64,000 nucleotides of DNA from Mytilinidion resinicola (taxonomy: Eukaryota > Ascomycota > Dothideomycetes > Mytilinidiales > Mytilinidiaceae), in assembly GCF_010093595.1 (NCBI RefSeq), contig NW_022985449.1:1314233-1378232 (forward strand), read 5' to 3'. The position numbers and the translations under genes are program-made. This document shows positions 47,292-58,101 of this stretch, piece by piece. Position 1 is the stretch's first letter. Every line of letters starts with the position of its first letter. The notes below the pieces were generated by a model that saw only the letters and a list, made by a program, of their open reading frames with translations, ran no database searches and was not told the DNA's origin.

Positions 47292-48805
47292 ATGGCCAAG
47301 GCAAGAACATTTAGGACTCAGTCTGAACAGCTCAGCCATCCCTCAAACCACATTCTGCTCAAGGGACAGCAAGACCACGACGAAGACCCCCATCACGACG
47401 ACGGCGACGCGGCTTCAGACGAAAGCCGGGGTCCGCTGGAAGAGAGTGGCCGCACCATGTCCGATAGCAGTGATGAGGAGGTGGAGGAGTCTGTTGCTGA
47501 GGACATCCAGCGCTTTGAGGACAGCTTCAGGGGCATTACCTCCAAATACCGCCTCATCAACCGCATCGGAGAAGGTGATACCCCTCCATTGGCCCGCGTT
47601 ATGCAGGCACCGCGCGGAGGCAACTCGTGCTAACGAACATTCACAGGCACCTTTTCGACGGTTTACAAGGCCGGTATGTATTGACGCATTGATCTCCGTT
47701 GCAGTTCTAACAGCTCTCAGAGGATCTCCAATACTCCAAATACAGCAATGACTGGGACGTCGAAAGCGGTCCCCGGAAGAAGGCTCGTTTTGTGGCTATC
47801 AAAAAGATCTATGTCACGAGCAGTCCCATTCGGATATTCAATGAACTGGAACTGCTTCACGACCTCAAGGATTCTGATTCAGTGTGCCCGTTGATCACCG
47901 CATTTCGCGACCAGGACCAAGTCATTGCCATTCTTCCGTACTTCCAGCACCGCGATTTTCGAGAGTACTTCCGCGACATGTCCTTTTCCGACATGAGACG
48001 CTACTTCCAGAGTTTATTCACTGCCCTCAGTGCCGTCCACGCTCACGGAATCCTTCACCGCGACATCAAGCCCACAAATTTCCTCTACAACCCTGTAGAG
48101 GCCCGCGGAGTTCTTGTCGATTTCGGGTTGGCCGAGCGAGAAGGGACCGACCATCACCACTGTCCATGCGAGCTTTCCAGCGACCAGAGGCGTTACAAAA
48201 TCGAGCACAGCGTTCATGCTGCCACCCAGGCCAGCGCCCCTAACATGATTCCCACGTACCCAAAGAACGATTCCAGAGGAAGCCGGCGTGCCAATCGAGC
48301 TGGAACACGTGGATTCCGAGCACCAGAGGTTCTCCTCAAATGCACTGCGCAGACCACGGCACTAGACATGTGGAGTGCAGGTGTAATCCTACTGACGTTT
48401 CTCTCCCGTCGTTTCCCTTTCTTCCACAGTGCTGATGATATTGATGCACTGCTCGAAATCACCAACATCTTCGGGAGGAAGAAGATGAAGGAGACATCTC
48501 TCCTTCACGGCCAGGTGTTTGAAACCAACATCCCAAGCTATACCGAGAGCGGTCATGGCTTTGAGAAGATCATTCTCTGGTGCACAAACCGCCATGGCAA
48601 ACACGACAACGGCGAGAAGATCAGGATGGTTGGGGAAGAAAGGGAGGCGCTGGTGTTCATGGAAAAGCTGCTAGAGTGTGACCCCAAGAAACGTATGACG
48701 GCTGACGATGCCCTAAACGACCCCTTTCTCGCAATCCTCGGAGAGGAAACCGCTGGAGAGGAGACGGATGAAGACGAAGACATGGCTGAGCTTGTCGAAT
48801 CATAA
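47292..48805 (+). CDS. CDC7: Cdc7 kinase (catalytic subunit of Dbf4-dependent kinase)
   Basis: Exons 47292-47574, 47647-47673 and 47721-48805 (exon 2 is only 27 nt) give 464 residues. The N-terminal ~80 residues are acidic and Ser-rich. The kinase has the Gly loop INRIGEGTFSTVYKAE (split by both introns), RFVAIKKIYV, HRDIKPTNFLYN (catalytic loop, Asp218), VDFGLAE and AGTRGFRAPEVLLKC. The insert between DFGLAE and the APE region (about 65 residues, with CP-C and Arg/Ser clusters) is the kinase insert typical of Cdc7 and absent from most kinases. With Dbf4 it phosphorylates MCM and fires replication origins. The promoter is shared with condensin. Confidence 0.94.
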
Positions 48806-49238
48806 GACGGAATTCAATTCAAGGCGTACCGCGCACGCATCATGTATGGGATGGCCTTTCGGTTGGCGCATAGGAGGTTTCGGTTCAGAGATACCACGAG
48901 CATGGCTGGAGTTCAATGTTGTTATGGTGCATTGCAGCTTGTAGATACTGGCATTTGCGTGGTCTGTTTCTGTTCATCTGGTGCATTCAGCGGACATATT
49001 GTATTACTAAGATACCCTTACATTTTGACTAAAGAATTTAAGTTATCAAAAGCTTTAGCAGAGCGCGATATAGGATAATTGAAAGCCATTCGTTATCGAT
49101 TTTACATTTTTACAATTACATCTGAGATACAATACGCGAGTTCTCCTATGCACCAAAATGCCAGCCCTCCGGTATCATACAGGTCACCTCTCATATCAGA
49201 AGTCATCAACGCCCTCTATGAATTCCTCTACATCCCCT
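48806..49238. other. Intergenic between convergent CDC7 and uS17m
   Basis: Nothing recognisable beyond AT-rich 3' flank. Confidence 0.5.
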
Positions 49239-49918
49239 TCAACTCTCCGCCCCCTTCCCAGCCGCTTCCTTCTCTCTCTGCGTCCTAATAGCCGCCCTCT
49301 CCCCATCCGTCAAGTTCCGCTTCTCCATCCTCTTCTCCTTCGCAGACAACCCACTCCGCACCGCCGGCTGCCCCTTCATCGCCCGCGCCCTCTCCTGCTC
49401 CGCCAATGCCTTAATCTTCCGGGTCGCCTCCTCTAAACTCGGTAATGGCAGCCCCCGCGCCTCCGCCTCCTTTACCCGCGCCGCACTCGCTGCCCTACCC
49501 CTCGCCGCCTGCCGCACATCCTTCTCGATCCTCTTCTGCGCGCGTATAGCTAGGAGCTCCGCGGCTGTAGGCACGGGCGGGCGCGCTTCGACGGGGGGGC
49601 CGAAGGGCGCGATGATGGCGGCGACGACGTGGCGGATGTTGCGCGAGGTGCGGAAGCCGGAGGCGATGCGGACGACGTCGCCTTCGCGGAGGGAGGAGTT
49701 GGGGTCGGAGACGAGGTGGGTTGTTGAGGAGGCGAAGTGCTGAGACAGTGATTAGTATGGTGGGAAGGGTTGGGGGGGTGGGGATGAGGCACTTTTCGGA
49801 TCTTCTTGTTCCATTCTTGCTGGGCGATTTGGACCTTGACGGCTTTTTGCATCTTGCCTGCCGAGACGACGACGCCGGTTATTTGGCGCGAGGCGAGTGG
49901 GGGGGCCATGGTGGCCAT
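49239..49918 (-). CDS. MRPS17: Mitochondrial ribosomal protein uS17m
   Basis: Minus-strand exons 49918-49793 and 49739-49239 code for 208 residues. The first ~90 residues are the OB-fold of uS17: ITGVVVSAGKMQKAVKVQI, then HFASSTTHLVSDPNSSLREG, DVVRIASGFRTSRNIRHVVA. The join (donor GTGCCT, acceptor CTCAG) is placed where the bacterial fold requires. The rest is a ~110-residue Ala/Arg/Glu-rich helical extension (IRAQKRIEKDVRQAARGRAA) not found in bacterial S17. It belongs to the small mitoribosomal subunit; there is no obvious presequence, as often seen for small basic mitoribosomal proteins. Confidence 0.88.
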
Positions 49919-50361
49919 TTGATGATGCGGTTGAGATGTGGGTGTATGGGGAGCTTCGGGAGGGGTTTGAGAGTGCCGGGACTCTAGGATATGAAGAGTT
50001 GAAATGAAGAGTGATAGGAGGAGACTCTGAATCCAGGAGATTGGGAATTCAGAGGACCAGAGTGCGGAATTGACTCGATGACGGTCTCAATGCCGTTCCG
50101 CGAACAATCGCGGAGGTGAGGATAAATCGACCCCTGCCCGCGTTGCCGAAGAAAGTCCGCGCCGTCCCAAGTGACATCTGTCGTTTTCGAAACCAATTCA
50201 CTGGAACTGGCCACGATCCCGCAACCTTCCCTTTCGCCTCTTCTCGCGCCTTCATCACTCTTGGTTTGATGTCGTTCATGTAGCAACTTGTCCCTAAATT
50301 TCACAAAACCCCGCATTTACTGTTCTTATCATTCTTTTCAACCTGTCTGAGCCCCGTCACG
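49919..50361. other. Divergent promoter region of uS17m and SCJ1
   Basis: 443 bp between two starts on opposite strands. No other gene visible; no clear TATA box. Confidence 0.5.
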
Positions 50362-51809
50362 ATGCTGCTGCGGCTAGCATTGCTGCTGGTCTGCCTCTTA
50401 CCAGTAGTCCTTTGCGCGGAAGACTTCTATAAGGTATGCTACAGCTCTTGGAACCCTACTATCTATCCCATACCATCTCTTTATACTCAGTTTCTACGAA
50501 ACCGCTCGTATGCTCATTCTGACCTCATTATAGCTCCTGGGCATAGAAAAAATTGCTTCAGAACGCGAGATCAAGAAGGCATACCGCCGACTAAGCAAGC
50601 AATACCACCCCGACAAGAACCCGTACGTCCCACCTCCCCACCGGTCTACCTCGCCCCACCTCCAACTACCCCCAATCCCCCTCCAAGCACTCGATAACAC
50701 CGTGAACCCCCGAACCCCCATCTGACATACCCCCTAGAGGTGACTCAAGCGCCCACGACAAATTCGTCGCCGTCGCCGACGCATACGAAGTCCTCGTCGA
50801 CGAAGAACAGCGCCGCATCTACGACCAATACGGGCATGAAGGCATAGAGCAGCACAAGCGCGGCGGCGGGCGGCCGGGCCAGCACCACGACCCCTTCGAC
50901 CTGTTCTCGCGCTTCTTCGGCGGCAGCGGCCACTTCGGGCACCAGCACGCCGAGCGCCGCGGGCCCAACATGGAGGTCCGCATTTCGATGCCGCTGCGCG
51001 ACTTCTACAACGGCAAGAGCACGCAGTTCACGATTGAGAAGCAGGCGATTTGCTCCGAGTGCGAGGGGACGGGCAGCGCGGACGGGGAGGTCGAGACGTG
51101 CAATGTTTGTGGGGGCAGGGGGTTGGTGATAAGACGGCAGCAGCTGGCGCCGGGCTTGTTCCAGCAGGTGCAGAGTATGTGCGATGCTTGTGGCGGGAGG
51201 GGCCAGAAGATTAAGCATCCGTGTCCGGTGTGTGGGGGTTCGAAGGTGGTCAGGGAGCCGGAGACACATGAGCTTAATATTGAGAAGGGGATGCCGAAGG
51301 GCGTGCGGCTCACGTACGATAACGAGGCGGATGAGAGCCCGGATTGGGTCGCTGGAGACCTTATCGTGCATCTTCATGAGCAGCCTGCGGAACTAGGGAC
51401 AGAGGAGGCGGACAAAACAGATGGGACGTGGTTCAGGAGGAGAGGGCACGATCTGTTCTGGCGCGAGGTGCTCAGTCTGCGGGAAGCGTGGATGGGCGAC
51501 TGGACGCGAAATCTCACACACCTGGACGGCCATATCGTGCAGGTTTCCCGGAAACGAGGGGAGGTTGTGCAGCCAAATACTGTGGAAGTGGTCAAGAACG
51601 AGGGCATGCCAATATGGCACCAGGAGCTACCGGATGGCGTTGAAGAGGCATTTGGCTCACTGCACGTCGAATACGTGGTTGTATTACCGGATCAAATGGA
51701 AAAATCCATGGAGAAGGAGTTCTGGGCTGTCTGGGAAAAGGGGCGAAAAAAGAAGGGGAAAATAGACTTGCACAAGGACAGCGGGAGGCCTGCTCATGAT
51801 GAGTTGTAG
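50362..51809 (+). CDS. SCJ1: ER-luminal DnaJ chaperone Scj1 with HDEL signal
   Basis: Exons 50362-50433, 50534-50622 and 50738-51809 give 410 residues. Order: signal peptide ([21 protein letters not shown]), J domain ([30 protein letters not shown] with HPD), Gly/Phe/His-rich linker ([11 protein letters not shown]), a zinc domain with four CxxCxG repeats ([32 protein letters not shown]), the client-binding C-terminal domains, and finally AHDEL. The HDEL tail keeps it in the ER, where it stimulates Kar2/BiP in folding and ER-associated degradation. All exon joins fall inside the J domain and restore it. Confidence 0.95.
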
Positions 51810-52179
51810 ATTTCCTGTTTCAGCGCTGTAATATATGGCTTCCGAATATCCATTTCATGACCTTTCTTACTTGAATATGGAGATGTATAGCTTCTGAGTT
51901 TTCCATGCTCCCATCAATGACAGCGACTGGTTAATATGACTTTCACACACAGCTGTCCAATACCGAAACGTGTAATGCCAGTCATGCACACGTCTACCAC
52001 ATCACCACGCGACCAAACCATTCAAGCGGTGTAAGATTCTAGTACCTATCTCTAACCTTCCTCACACAGCCCTTTGCAAAACCCATTTAAAAAAACCCCC
52101 ACAAACACATCTTGTAACCTCCAATCCAAGCCTACAAAGAACCCATCTCCAACCGACACCAAAAACCACGAACCCACAC
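51810..52179. other. Intergenic, SCJ1 3' flank and leader of RapZ-like gene
   Basis: A, C and T-rich, with no coding frame supported. Confidence 0.5.
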
Positions 52180-52602
52180 ATGTACGGCTTCAACCCACCC
52201 CCCCGCCGCCGCCCGCGGCCCCGCCTCCTCCTCTTCACCTACGCCAGCGCCCACACGCCCCACCACACGCCCTTCAGCGCGCACTTCCGCGTCCCCGTGC
52301 TCTCCCTCCTCGACGTCTCGCGCTGCCGCGTGCCGCCGCGCGACATCTGCGCGACCATGACGGGGCTGGACGCCGAGTGCCGCCGCTACGTGTTCCAGTG
52401 TCCGCGCATACGGCAGATCTACGAGGCGGGGCGGCGGATGGTGGAGGATGCGGTGTGGCATGGAGCCCCGGTAGCGCTGGGGGTGAGCTGCGGGAGCGGG
52501 ACGCATCGCAGCGTGAGTTTTGTGGAGAGGATGGCGAGGGAGTTGAGGGGGAGGGGGTGGGAGGTTGGGGTTGTGCATTTGGATATTGGGAGGGGGAGGT
52601 AG
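52180..52602 (+). CDS. RapZ C-terminal-domain-like small protein
   Basis: A single exon of 140 codons from the ATG at 52180. After a basic Pro/Arg-rich start, residues show the fold of the C-terminal domain of bacterial RNase adaptor RapZ, ending with APVALGVSCGSGTHRSVSFV and VGVVHLDIGRGR; the G-C-x-G-x-H-R-S loop is the signature. Fungi carry stand-alone copies of unknown function. The bacterial ATP/GTP-binding P-loop domain of RapZ is absent. GC-rich, with a shadow frame on the other strand. Domain assignment is reasonable; biological role is open. Confidence 0.72.
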   Translation: MYGFNPPPRRRPRPRLLLFTYASAHTPHHTPFSAHFRVPVLSLLDVSRCRVPPRDICATMTGLDAECRRYVFQCPRIRQIYEAGRRMVEDAVWHGAPVALGVSCGSGTHRSVSFVERMARELRGRGWEVGVVHLDIGRGR

Positions 52603-52939
52603 GGGGGTTAGATGGGTTAGATTGGGGGAGGGAGTCGGGTGTTTGGTTCTTTTTGATATGGCGATATGGGTGTTTATGAGATTATGGGAGGGGGGAATGT
52701 GAGGTGAACGTGAGCTTGAAGTAGCTGCTGGTGTAAGGAGGGTTCGCGCAGGCTGGAGATAGATCTTCGGTTCTAATTTGAAGGAGAGGTTTGGTTCGGA
52801 CTCAGTCTGTCGCGAAAGGATACGGTCTAGACGGGTCGAGGGAGTGAATTATATATGTCGTGGCCAAAAATGAGAGTGACCGTCTTGAGGCCCGTTTGGA
52901 GGGTATCAACATTGCGAGGGTTGGAAGAACTTTGGGACA

Positions 52940-53500
52940 AGACGTTAGTCCAAGCAGTGAAGTTAGAGGGTGGTTAATACTCCGCACTTTCGGAAGCCCT
53001 CACGGCTTGCCAAGAGTTGCCGAAAGAGGAATTCCGCAACTTCGTTTTGCCGAACGAGGATTTTCCAGCCGCCCGCCGTCTTTGAGCCTTTTTGCAGATA
53101 GCTCAACAACCACACAAGCTAGCATGAATTTGACACCGGGACGTCACTCGCACCACCAAGTAGTATTTTTGAATAAGTTTTGGAGGAGACCCTACTCCAA
53201 ATCGTTAAGTTAGAGGGGGGGTTGCGTACTCCACACTTTTGGAAACCCACGCGAGCTGCCAAGAGTTGCCAAAAGAGGAGACTCGCAATTTTGTTTTGCC
53301 GCCGCCGGGAAGGAGGATTTTCGAGCTTCTAGTCGCTGTTCAGCCTTTGTGTGAATAGCTTAACAACCTCACCTTGTAGCCTAGATCTAACACTGGGACG
53401 TGATTCATATAAACAAGTAGTATTTTCAGAGGGGTTATGGAGTTGAGCTTCCGACGCGTCGACGACTTAGAGGGGGGGGATGCGGTGCTCCGTCTCTCAT
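52940..53500. repeat. Degenerate ~250-bp tandem repeat, two and a partial copy
   Basis: GTTAGAGGGTGGTTAATACT at 52962 recurs as GTTAGAGGGGGGGTTGCGTA at 53209 and again, altered, at 53466 (CTTAGAGGGGGGGATGCGG). Copies 1 and 2 share further blocks: GCCAAGAGTTGCC, TTTTGCCG, GGGACGT and AAGTAGTATTTT. Repeat length is about 247-257 bp. There is no coding frame, and the copies are diverged. Confidence 0.78.
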
Positions 53501-53829
53501 ACATACGGCGCATGTTCGGATTGTAGCGGTAGAGATATGTTAGAAAACGGTTGGGAGAATATTAATGAATGCATGAGTAGATGTAGAGAGGTAGCGAAGG
53601 CTTATAATGCGGGTGAGGTGAGAGACGGAATCACACAGTAACTACATGCAGATACACTTCTACCACGGGAGCGGCCCGGGACTTTTAGACCATTGAATTT
53701 ATTTGAAGAATTTAGACTTCTACCTCTTACTTTGCACTGGCTAAGATTGATATGACTTGGTTGGCAGTAAATCATGCCCAAGTCAAGATTTCTCTCAGCA
53801 CCATGTCGACATTCATTCACACACTTCCA

Positions 53830-55600
53830 TCAGTGATCCCCTCTAGCAATTGTGCGCTGGCACTCAGCTAGGATAGCAGCCTGTCGACTGACATCGCCTA
53901 ACTTCCCAATAACGACCTTGTTTCCGTCGATAAAACCATACGTCGCATAGGGGATATTTGCCTCTTTGCAGAACTCCCGCACCAATTCCTGGGTGCGCCT
54001 AAGGTTGTGGCGAGGCATTCGGGGGAATAGGTGGTGGATCGCCTGGTATTGAAGGCCTCCATGGAAGAAGTCTAGCCACTGTGGGCAATCTACGTCCATG
54101 GTTGTCCTCAGCATCTTCTGCGGGAAGGATTCGGTGGTTCCCAGGTCGGCCGTGCTCATGGCGAAGTGACTGAGCGTAATCTGACAATGTAGCGGCATCG
54201 TGATCATGTGGCTGATCATGACAAATGCGAGCTTGTTCCATCCGCCGGGGATAGTCTTGTATACAACAATATACCCGTACCAAGTCCAAAAGAATACCTG
54301 GCCCACTATCTCGAAATAGCGATGCCACCAAGCTTTACCCTTGCGAGGTCCTTGGCCGGATAGCAGATATAGCCAGCTGAGTCTGTAGAGGTTGAAGCGT
54401 CCGAAGGAAAGGATGAGGTAGTAGAGGTAGTCTTGATATCTAATCATAAATTTGGCAAATGCGTCATACGTCATGATTCTTTCGTAATAGCTTGAGGTCA
54501 GCGACCCAAAGAATTTATGCGATATTGCAAAGAACGGCATGTGCTGGATATCGGGGTCGTGTTCGGTCGAGTTCGTCACTAAATGGTGAACGTTGTGGTT
54601 GAACTTCCACCATCCTATGCTGAGTCCGCCGCAGTAGTCTGCAATGAGCATGCCGATGACTGTGTCGGCCGTGAAGTTGTGAGTGATGCCCGCGTGACCT
54701 GCATCATGGACAGTGAAGGATAGTTGATGCCATAGGGTACCAAGGAAAAAAGCACTTGGTATGTACCAGCCCCAACTGAGAAAAAGGACGAATAGGGAGA
54801 AAAAGAGGATGTATCGAACACCTTCAATGGCGTAAGAAGAGTATCGACATTGATAGAGGTTCTCCGCTTCAATCCGCTTTTCCAGCTTTCGGTATTTTTC
54901 GACAACATCTGCCTGGGTGGCTGGGTCTAATGAGGGGTATAGGGACTTGTCAAGGTCAATTTCTCGTTGCGTGCGAGCATCCATGACCGACATCGTTGGC
55001 TTCTGCGCGCTGTCGTCCAAACCGGTGGAAGAGATCGAAGAAGTTGAGGACGTTCGGCTCATACGGATGTCGCCAACATTTCGTCGCCGAACTGAAGCTG
55101 ACGGCTGATCGGCTGGGTCGAATATCGGGGATGAGTCCGCAGACGATGGTGTGCTTGAGGTATCTTGCTCAGATGTGACTTCTAAAGCACTGTCGTGCTC
55201 CACAAGGTCCGATTTTTCCAGAGTCCTGAATTTCCCGCCTTGGATGGGAGGGAGAAAGTTGACCCATAATCCCTCGACGCGGCCAATCTGATATTGTTCC
55301 ATGCCTGCTCTGGTTTCCTTGGAGTGGAAGCTGGATAGATATCAGCAAGTGCTACAGCATGAATGGTGCTGGTACGTACCGATCAACCTCATCCGTAGCA
55401 TCCCGTCCGACCATATGCGCAATGGCTTTGTCTCCGCCAGGGTGATATGGTATCCATGCGTCCACCTTCAAGACTTTACTGTCAACTATGACAATGGAAT
55501 GCCCATTAGCAATGAGAGCCTCGACTTGACGTCTTCCTACTATTTGGGATTTGCGGGTCGATTGGGGCTGAGGCCGCGACGATGCATTTCTGGAGGCCAT
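53830..55600 (-). CDS. Sphingolipid delta-8 desaturase with N-terminal cytochrome b5 domain
   Basis: Minus-strand exons 55600-55380 and 55330-53830 code for 573 residues. The cytochrome b5 domain has YHPGG (His53) and, just after the join, RFHSKETRAGM, whose His is the second haem ligand; this fixes the acceptor at TATCCAG rather than the later ACCAG. After a Ser-rich linker comes the membrane desaturase with His boxes HDAGH, HNVHH and QAIHH and several hydrophobic spans. That layout is the fungal sphingolipid delta-8 desaturase, which forms the double bond of the long-chain base of glucosylceramide in the ER. The third box with Gln (QxxHH) is typical of b5-fusion front-end-type enzymes, so a fatty-acid substrate cannot be excluded. 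Confidence 0.88.
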
Positions 55601-56325
55601 GGGGGCGTATGGGGTTGTGCGGAGGGTAAGAGGGCTCAAGCGGTGAGACTTTTGTAGGAGCTCTGCTGGCTCGAGCGGTGAGGTGTGTCTTGCTCGAGCA
55701 GTTGGGGGTGGAATCGAGGGACCATGCTGTATTTCGTAGGAAAGCAAAGGAGCTTTAACAAGTGGGGAAGAGACCGGGATGGGAGCGGTGGACGAGCCCA
55801 AGACGATCAAAATAGCGAGAAGCAGATACCGCCCATACGCTGGCCACTCAGAAGACGGTCACTGTTGGGGAGCTAGTTAGGGCGTCACGGCGTGTCAAAG
55901 CTTCATGTTCTGTTTAGCCGACTCCATAGCTCGAGGAGCAACTTTAATCCACAATGTCGGGGCAGCATGACGCCAGCAAACACCCACATACGCCCTCAAC
56001 GTCGACCTGGCACCTGCAGCCGCTTTCTGGTAATATTTCCCCATCTCCAGAACGTGAATACGGTCACGCAACAACCCCCCCGGCGGAACCCGATCAGATT
56101 ATCCAAGAATCTGCAACAGCTGATCTGAAAACCCGCTGCCGAGCCAAGACCGACGACAAATCAAGAAGATCACGGAACGTGGCCAACGTTGGAGCGAACA
56201 GTATTTTGCTCTTATTAACTGACAGACTGTGCTTCGATCTCTAGTCGTTCAAGTCACGCATTCTCCACCTAAAAGTGAACAAATACCTCGTCTATCAACT
56301 TATCGGCATCCAACAACCCAGAACC
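55601..56325. other. Divergent upstream region of desaturase and phosphomutase genes
   Basis: 725 bp between two starts on opposite strands, with no supported gene. The phosphomutase frame is open upstream of its ATG but without a better start. Confidence 0.5.
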
Positions 56326-58101
56326 ATGGCGCGAACTCCCCAAGAGCTAGCAGATGAATGGCTGCGTCTCGACAAAGATGACTCGACTAGAAACGAGATC
56401 AACAGCCTCCTCAAGCGTGGGGACACGGATGAGCTGCAGCAACGACTAGGGACCCGGATTGCTTTTGGAACCGCAGGCCTCCGAGGCCCTATGAAAGCTG
56501 GGTTCGCATGCATGAACGCTCTGACCGTCATTCAAGCCTCACAAGGACTGGCCGCCTACCTTCTCGAGACCGAGGATGATGTCCAGCACCGGGGGATTGT
56601 CATAGGCCGCGATGCACGCCACAACTCGGAGAAGTTTGCAAAGCTGGCGGCTGCTGCCTTCGTAGCAAAAGGCATACGTGTGTGGTGGTATGAGACTCCC
56701 AGCCACACTCCCCTGGTCCCATTCGGAGTGCGGCATCTCAATGCTGTCGCCGGGATCATGGTCACAGCGAGCCATAACCCTGCCCATGACAATGGATATA
56801 AAGTCTACTGGTCCAACGGTTGCCAGATCATCCCCCCACATGATGTGGGGATCGCGGCTGCTATTCTCAAGAACCTAGAACCGGTGACCTGGGACACTTC
56901 TGTGGTGGACGGCGAGGACGGCGATGGCTGCTCTCTCTTGGTCGAAGGATCTCTCAGCCTCGTACAGGACAAGTACTATGAAGTTGTCTGGACAGCCGTT
57001 CTAGGAAATAGCGAGCAGCCACTAAAGGCACCCGAAATCAGCTTCGTGTACACACCTCTGCATGGACTGGGCCTCCTACCTATGACGCGAACCGTAGAAA
57101 TCCTCGACCTTTTCCCAATTGAGAACATGCACGTCGTCGAGTCTCAGGCGGAACCTGATCCAGACTTCCCCACTGTCAAATTCCCCAATCCAGAAGAGAA
57201 TGGAGCCCTGGATCTGGCCAAGGCATTAGCTGACAAGGAGTCCGTATCCTTGATTCTCGCAAGCGACCCTGATGCCGATCGACTAGCCGTAGCCGAGAAG
57301 CACGACGGAGGATGGCACCAATACACAGGAAACCAACTTGGCATCCTACTAGCCTCCTATCTCCTCGAGGTCCAGGGCCATACCAGACCTACAAGCGAGC
57401 TAGCAATGCTCGCATCGACCGTGTCGTCTAGGATGCTAGCAACTTTGGCTGCCAGAAGAGGATTCCACTACACGGAGACTCTCACGGGTTTCAAGTGGCT
57501 GGGGAACGTGGCTCGTGATCTCTCTGCTCAGGGCTACAAGGTTATCTTTGCGTACGAGGAGGCCCTCGGCTATATGATTCCTACTGTGGTCCACGACAAG
57601 GACTCGATCAGTGCTGCTGCGGTCTTCCTGATGGCAGTAGCATACTGGAACACAAAGAATCTCAAGCCTTTTCAGAAGCTTCAGCAGCTCTACGAAGAGC
57701 TCGGATACTTCGAGGAGGCGAACACATACCTCATCTCGCCCTCAACCGCCGTCACCAACGAAGTCTTCAGGACAATTCGGACTCTGCGACATCCACACCC
57801 GACGACACTTGGAAGCAGAAAGATCCTGGCTTGGAGAGACCTCACGCTCGGATACGACTCAACGGCAAAGAACCACGTACCGTTTCTGCCTGTAGACAGT
57901 ACCAGCCAGATGATCACGTGCGATCTGGATGACCAGGTGCGATTTACGGTGCGAGGGTCTGGCACGGAGCCGAAGATCAAGCTGTACATCGAATGCCGAG
58001 CGTCTACCCGTGCATCTGCGAGAGCTGGGGCGGACTCGGTCCTGAAGGATTTGCTGAGCGAGTGGTTTGTTCCCGAGAAGACTGGGCTTCGACTGGCATG
58101 A
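56326..58101 (+). CDS. Phosphoglucomutase/phosphopentomutase, PGM2/Pgm3 (PRM15) type
   Basis: A single exon of 591 residues from ATG 56326. It has all four loops of alpha-D-phosphohexomutases: phosphoserine TASHNP (Ser149), metal loop DPDADRLAV, sugar loop EEALGYM and phosphate loop RGSGTEPKIKLYIE, plus FGTAGLRGPMKAG near the start. The N-terminal TAGLRG form and length are those of eukaryotic PGM2 and yeast Pgm3/Prm15, which convert ribose-1- to ribose-5-phosphate and more weakly glucose-1- to glucose-6-phosphate in the cytosol. Nucleoside salvage is the likely role. No introns, unlike most neighbours. Confidence 0.92.
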   Translation: MARTPQELADEWLRLDKDDSTRNEINSLLKRGDTDELQQRLGTRIAFGTAGLRGPMKAGFACMNALTVIQASQGLAAYLLETEDDVQHRGIVIGRDARHNSEKFAKLAAAAFVAKGIRVWWYETPSHTPLVPFGVRHLNAVAGIMVTASHNPAHDNGYKVYWSNGCQIIPPHDVGIAAAILKNLEPVTWDTSVVDGEDGDGCSLLVEGSLSLVQDKYYEVVWTAVLGNSEQPLKAPEISFVYTPLHGLGLLPMTRTVEILDLFPIENMHVVESQAEPDPDFPTVKFPNPEENGALDLAKALADKESVSLILASDPDADRLAVAEKHDGGWHQYTGNQLGILLASYLLEVQGHTRPTSELAMLASTVSSRMLATLAARRGFHYTETLTGFKWLGNVARDLSAQGYKVIFAYEEALGYMIPTVVHDKDSISAAAVFLMAVAYWNTKNLKPFQKLQQLYEELGYFEEANTYLISPSTAVTNEVFRTIRTLRHPHPTTLGSRKILAWRDLTLGYDSTAKNHVPFLPVDSTSQMITCDLDDQVRFTVRGSGTEPKIKLYIECRASTRASARAGADSVLKDLLSEWFVPEKTGLRLA

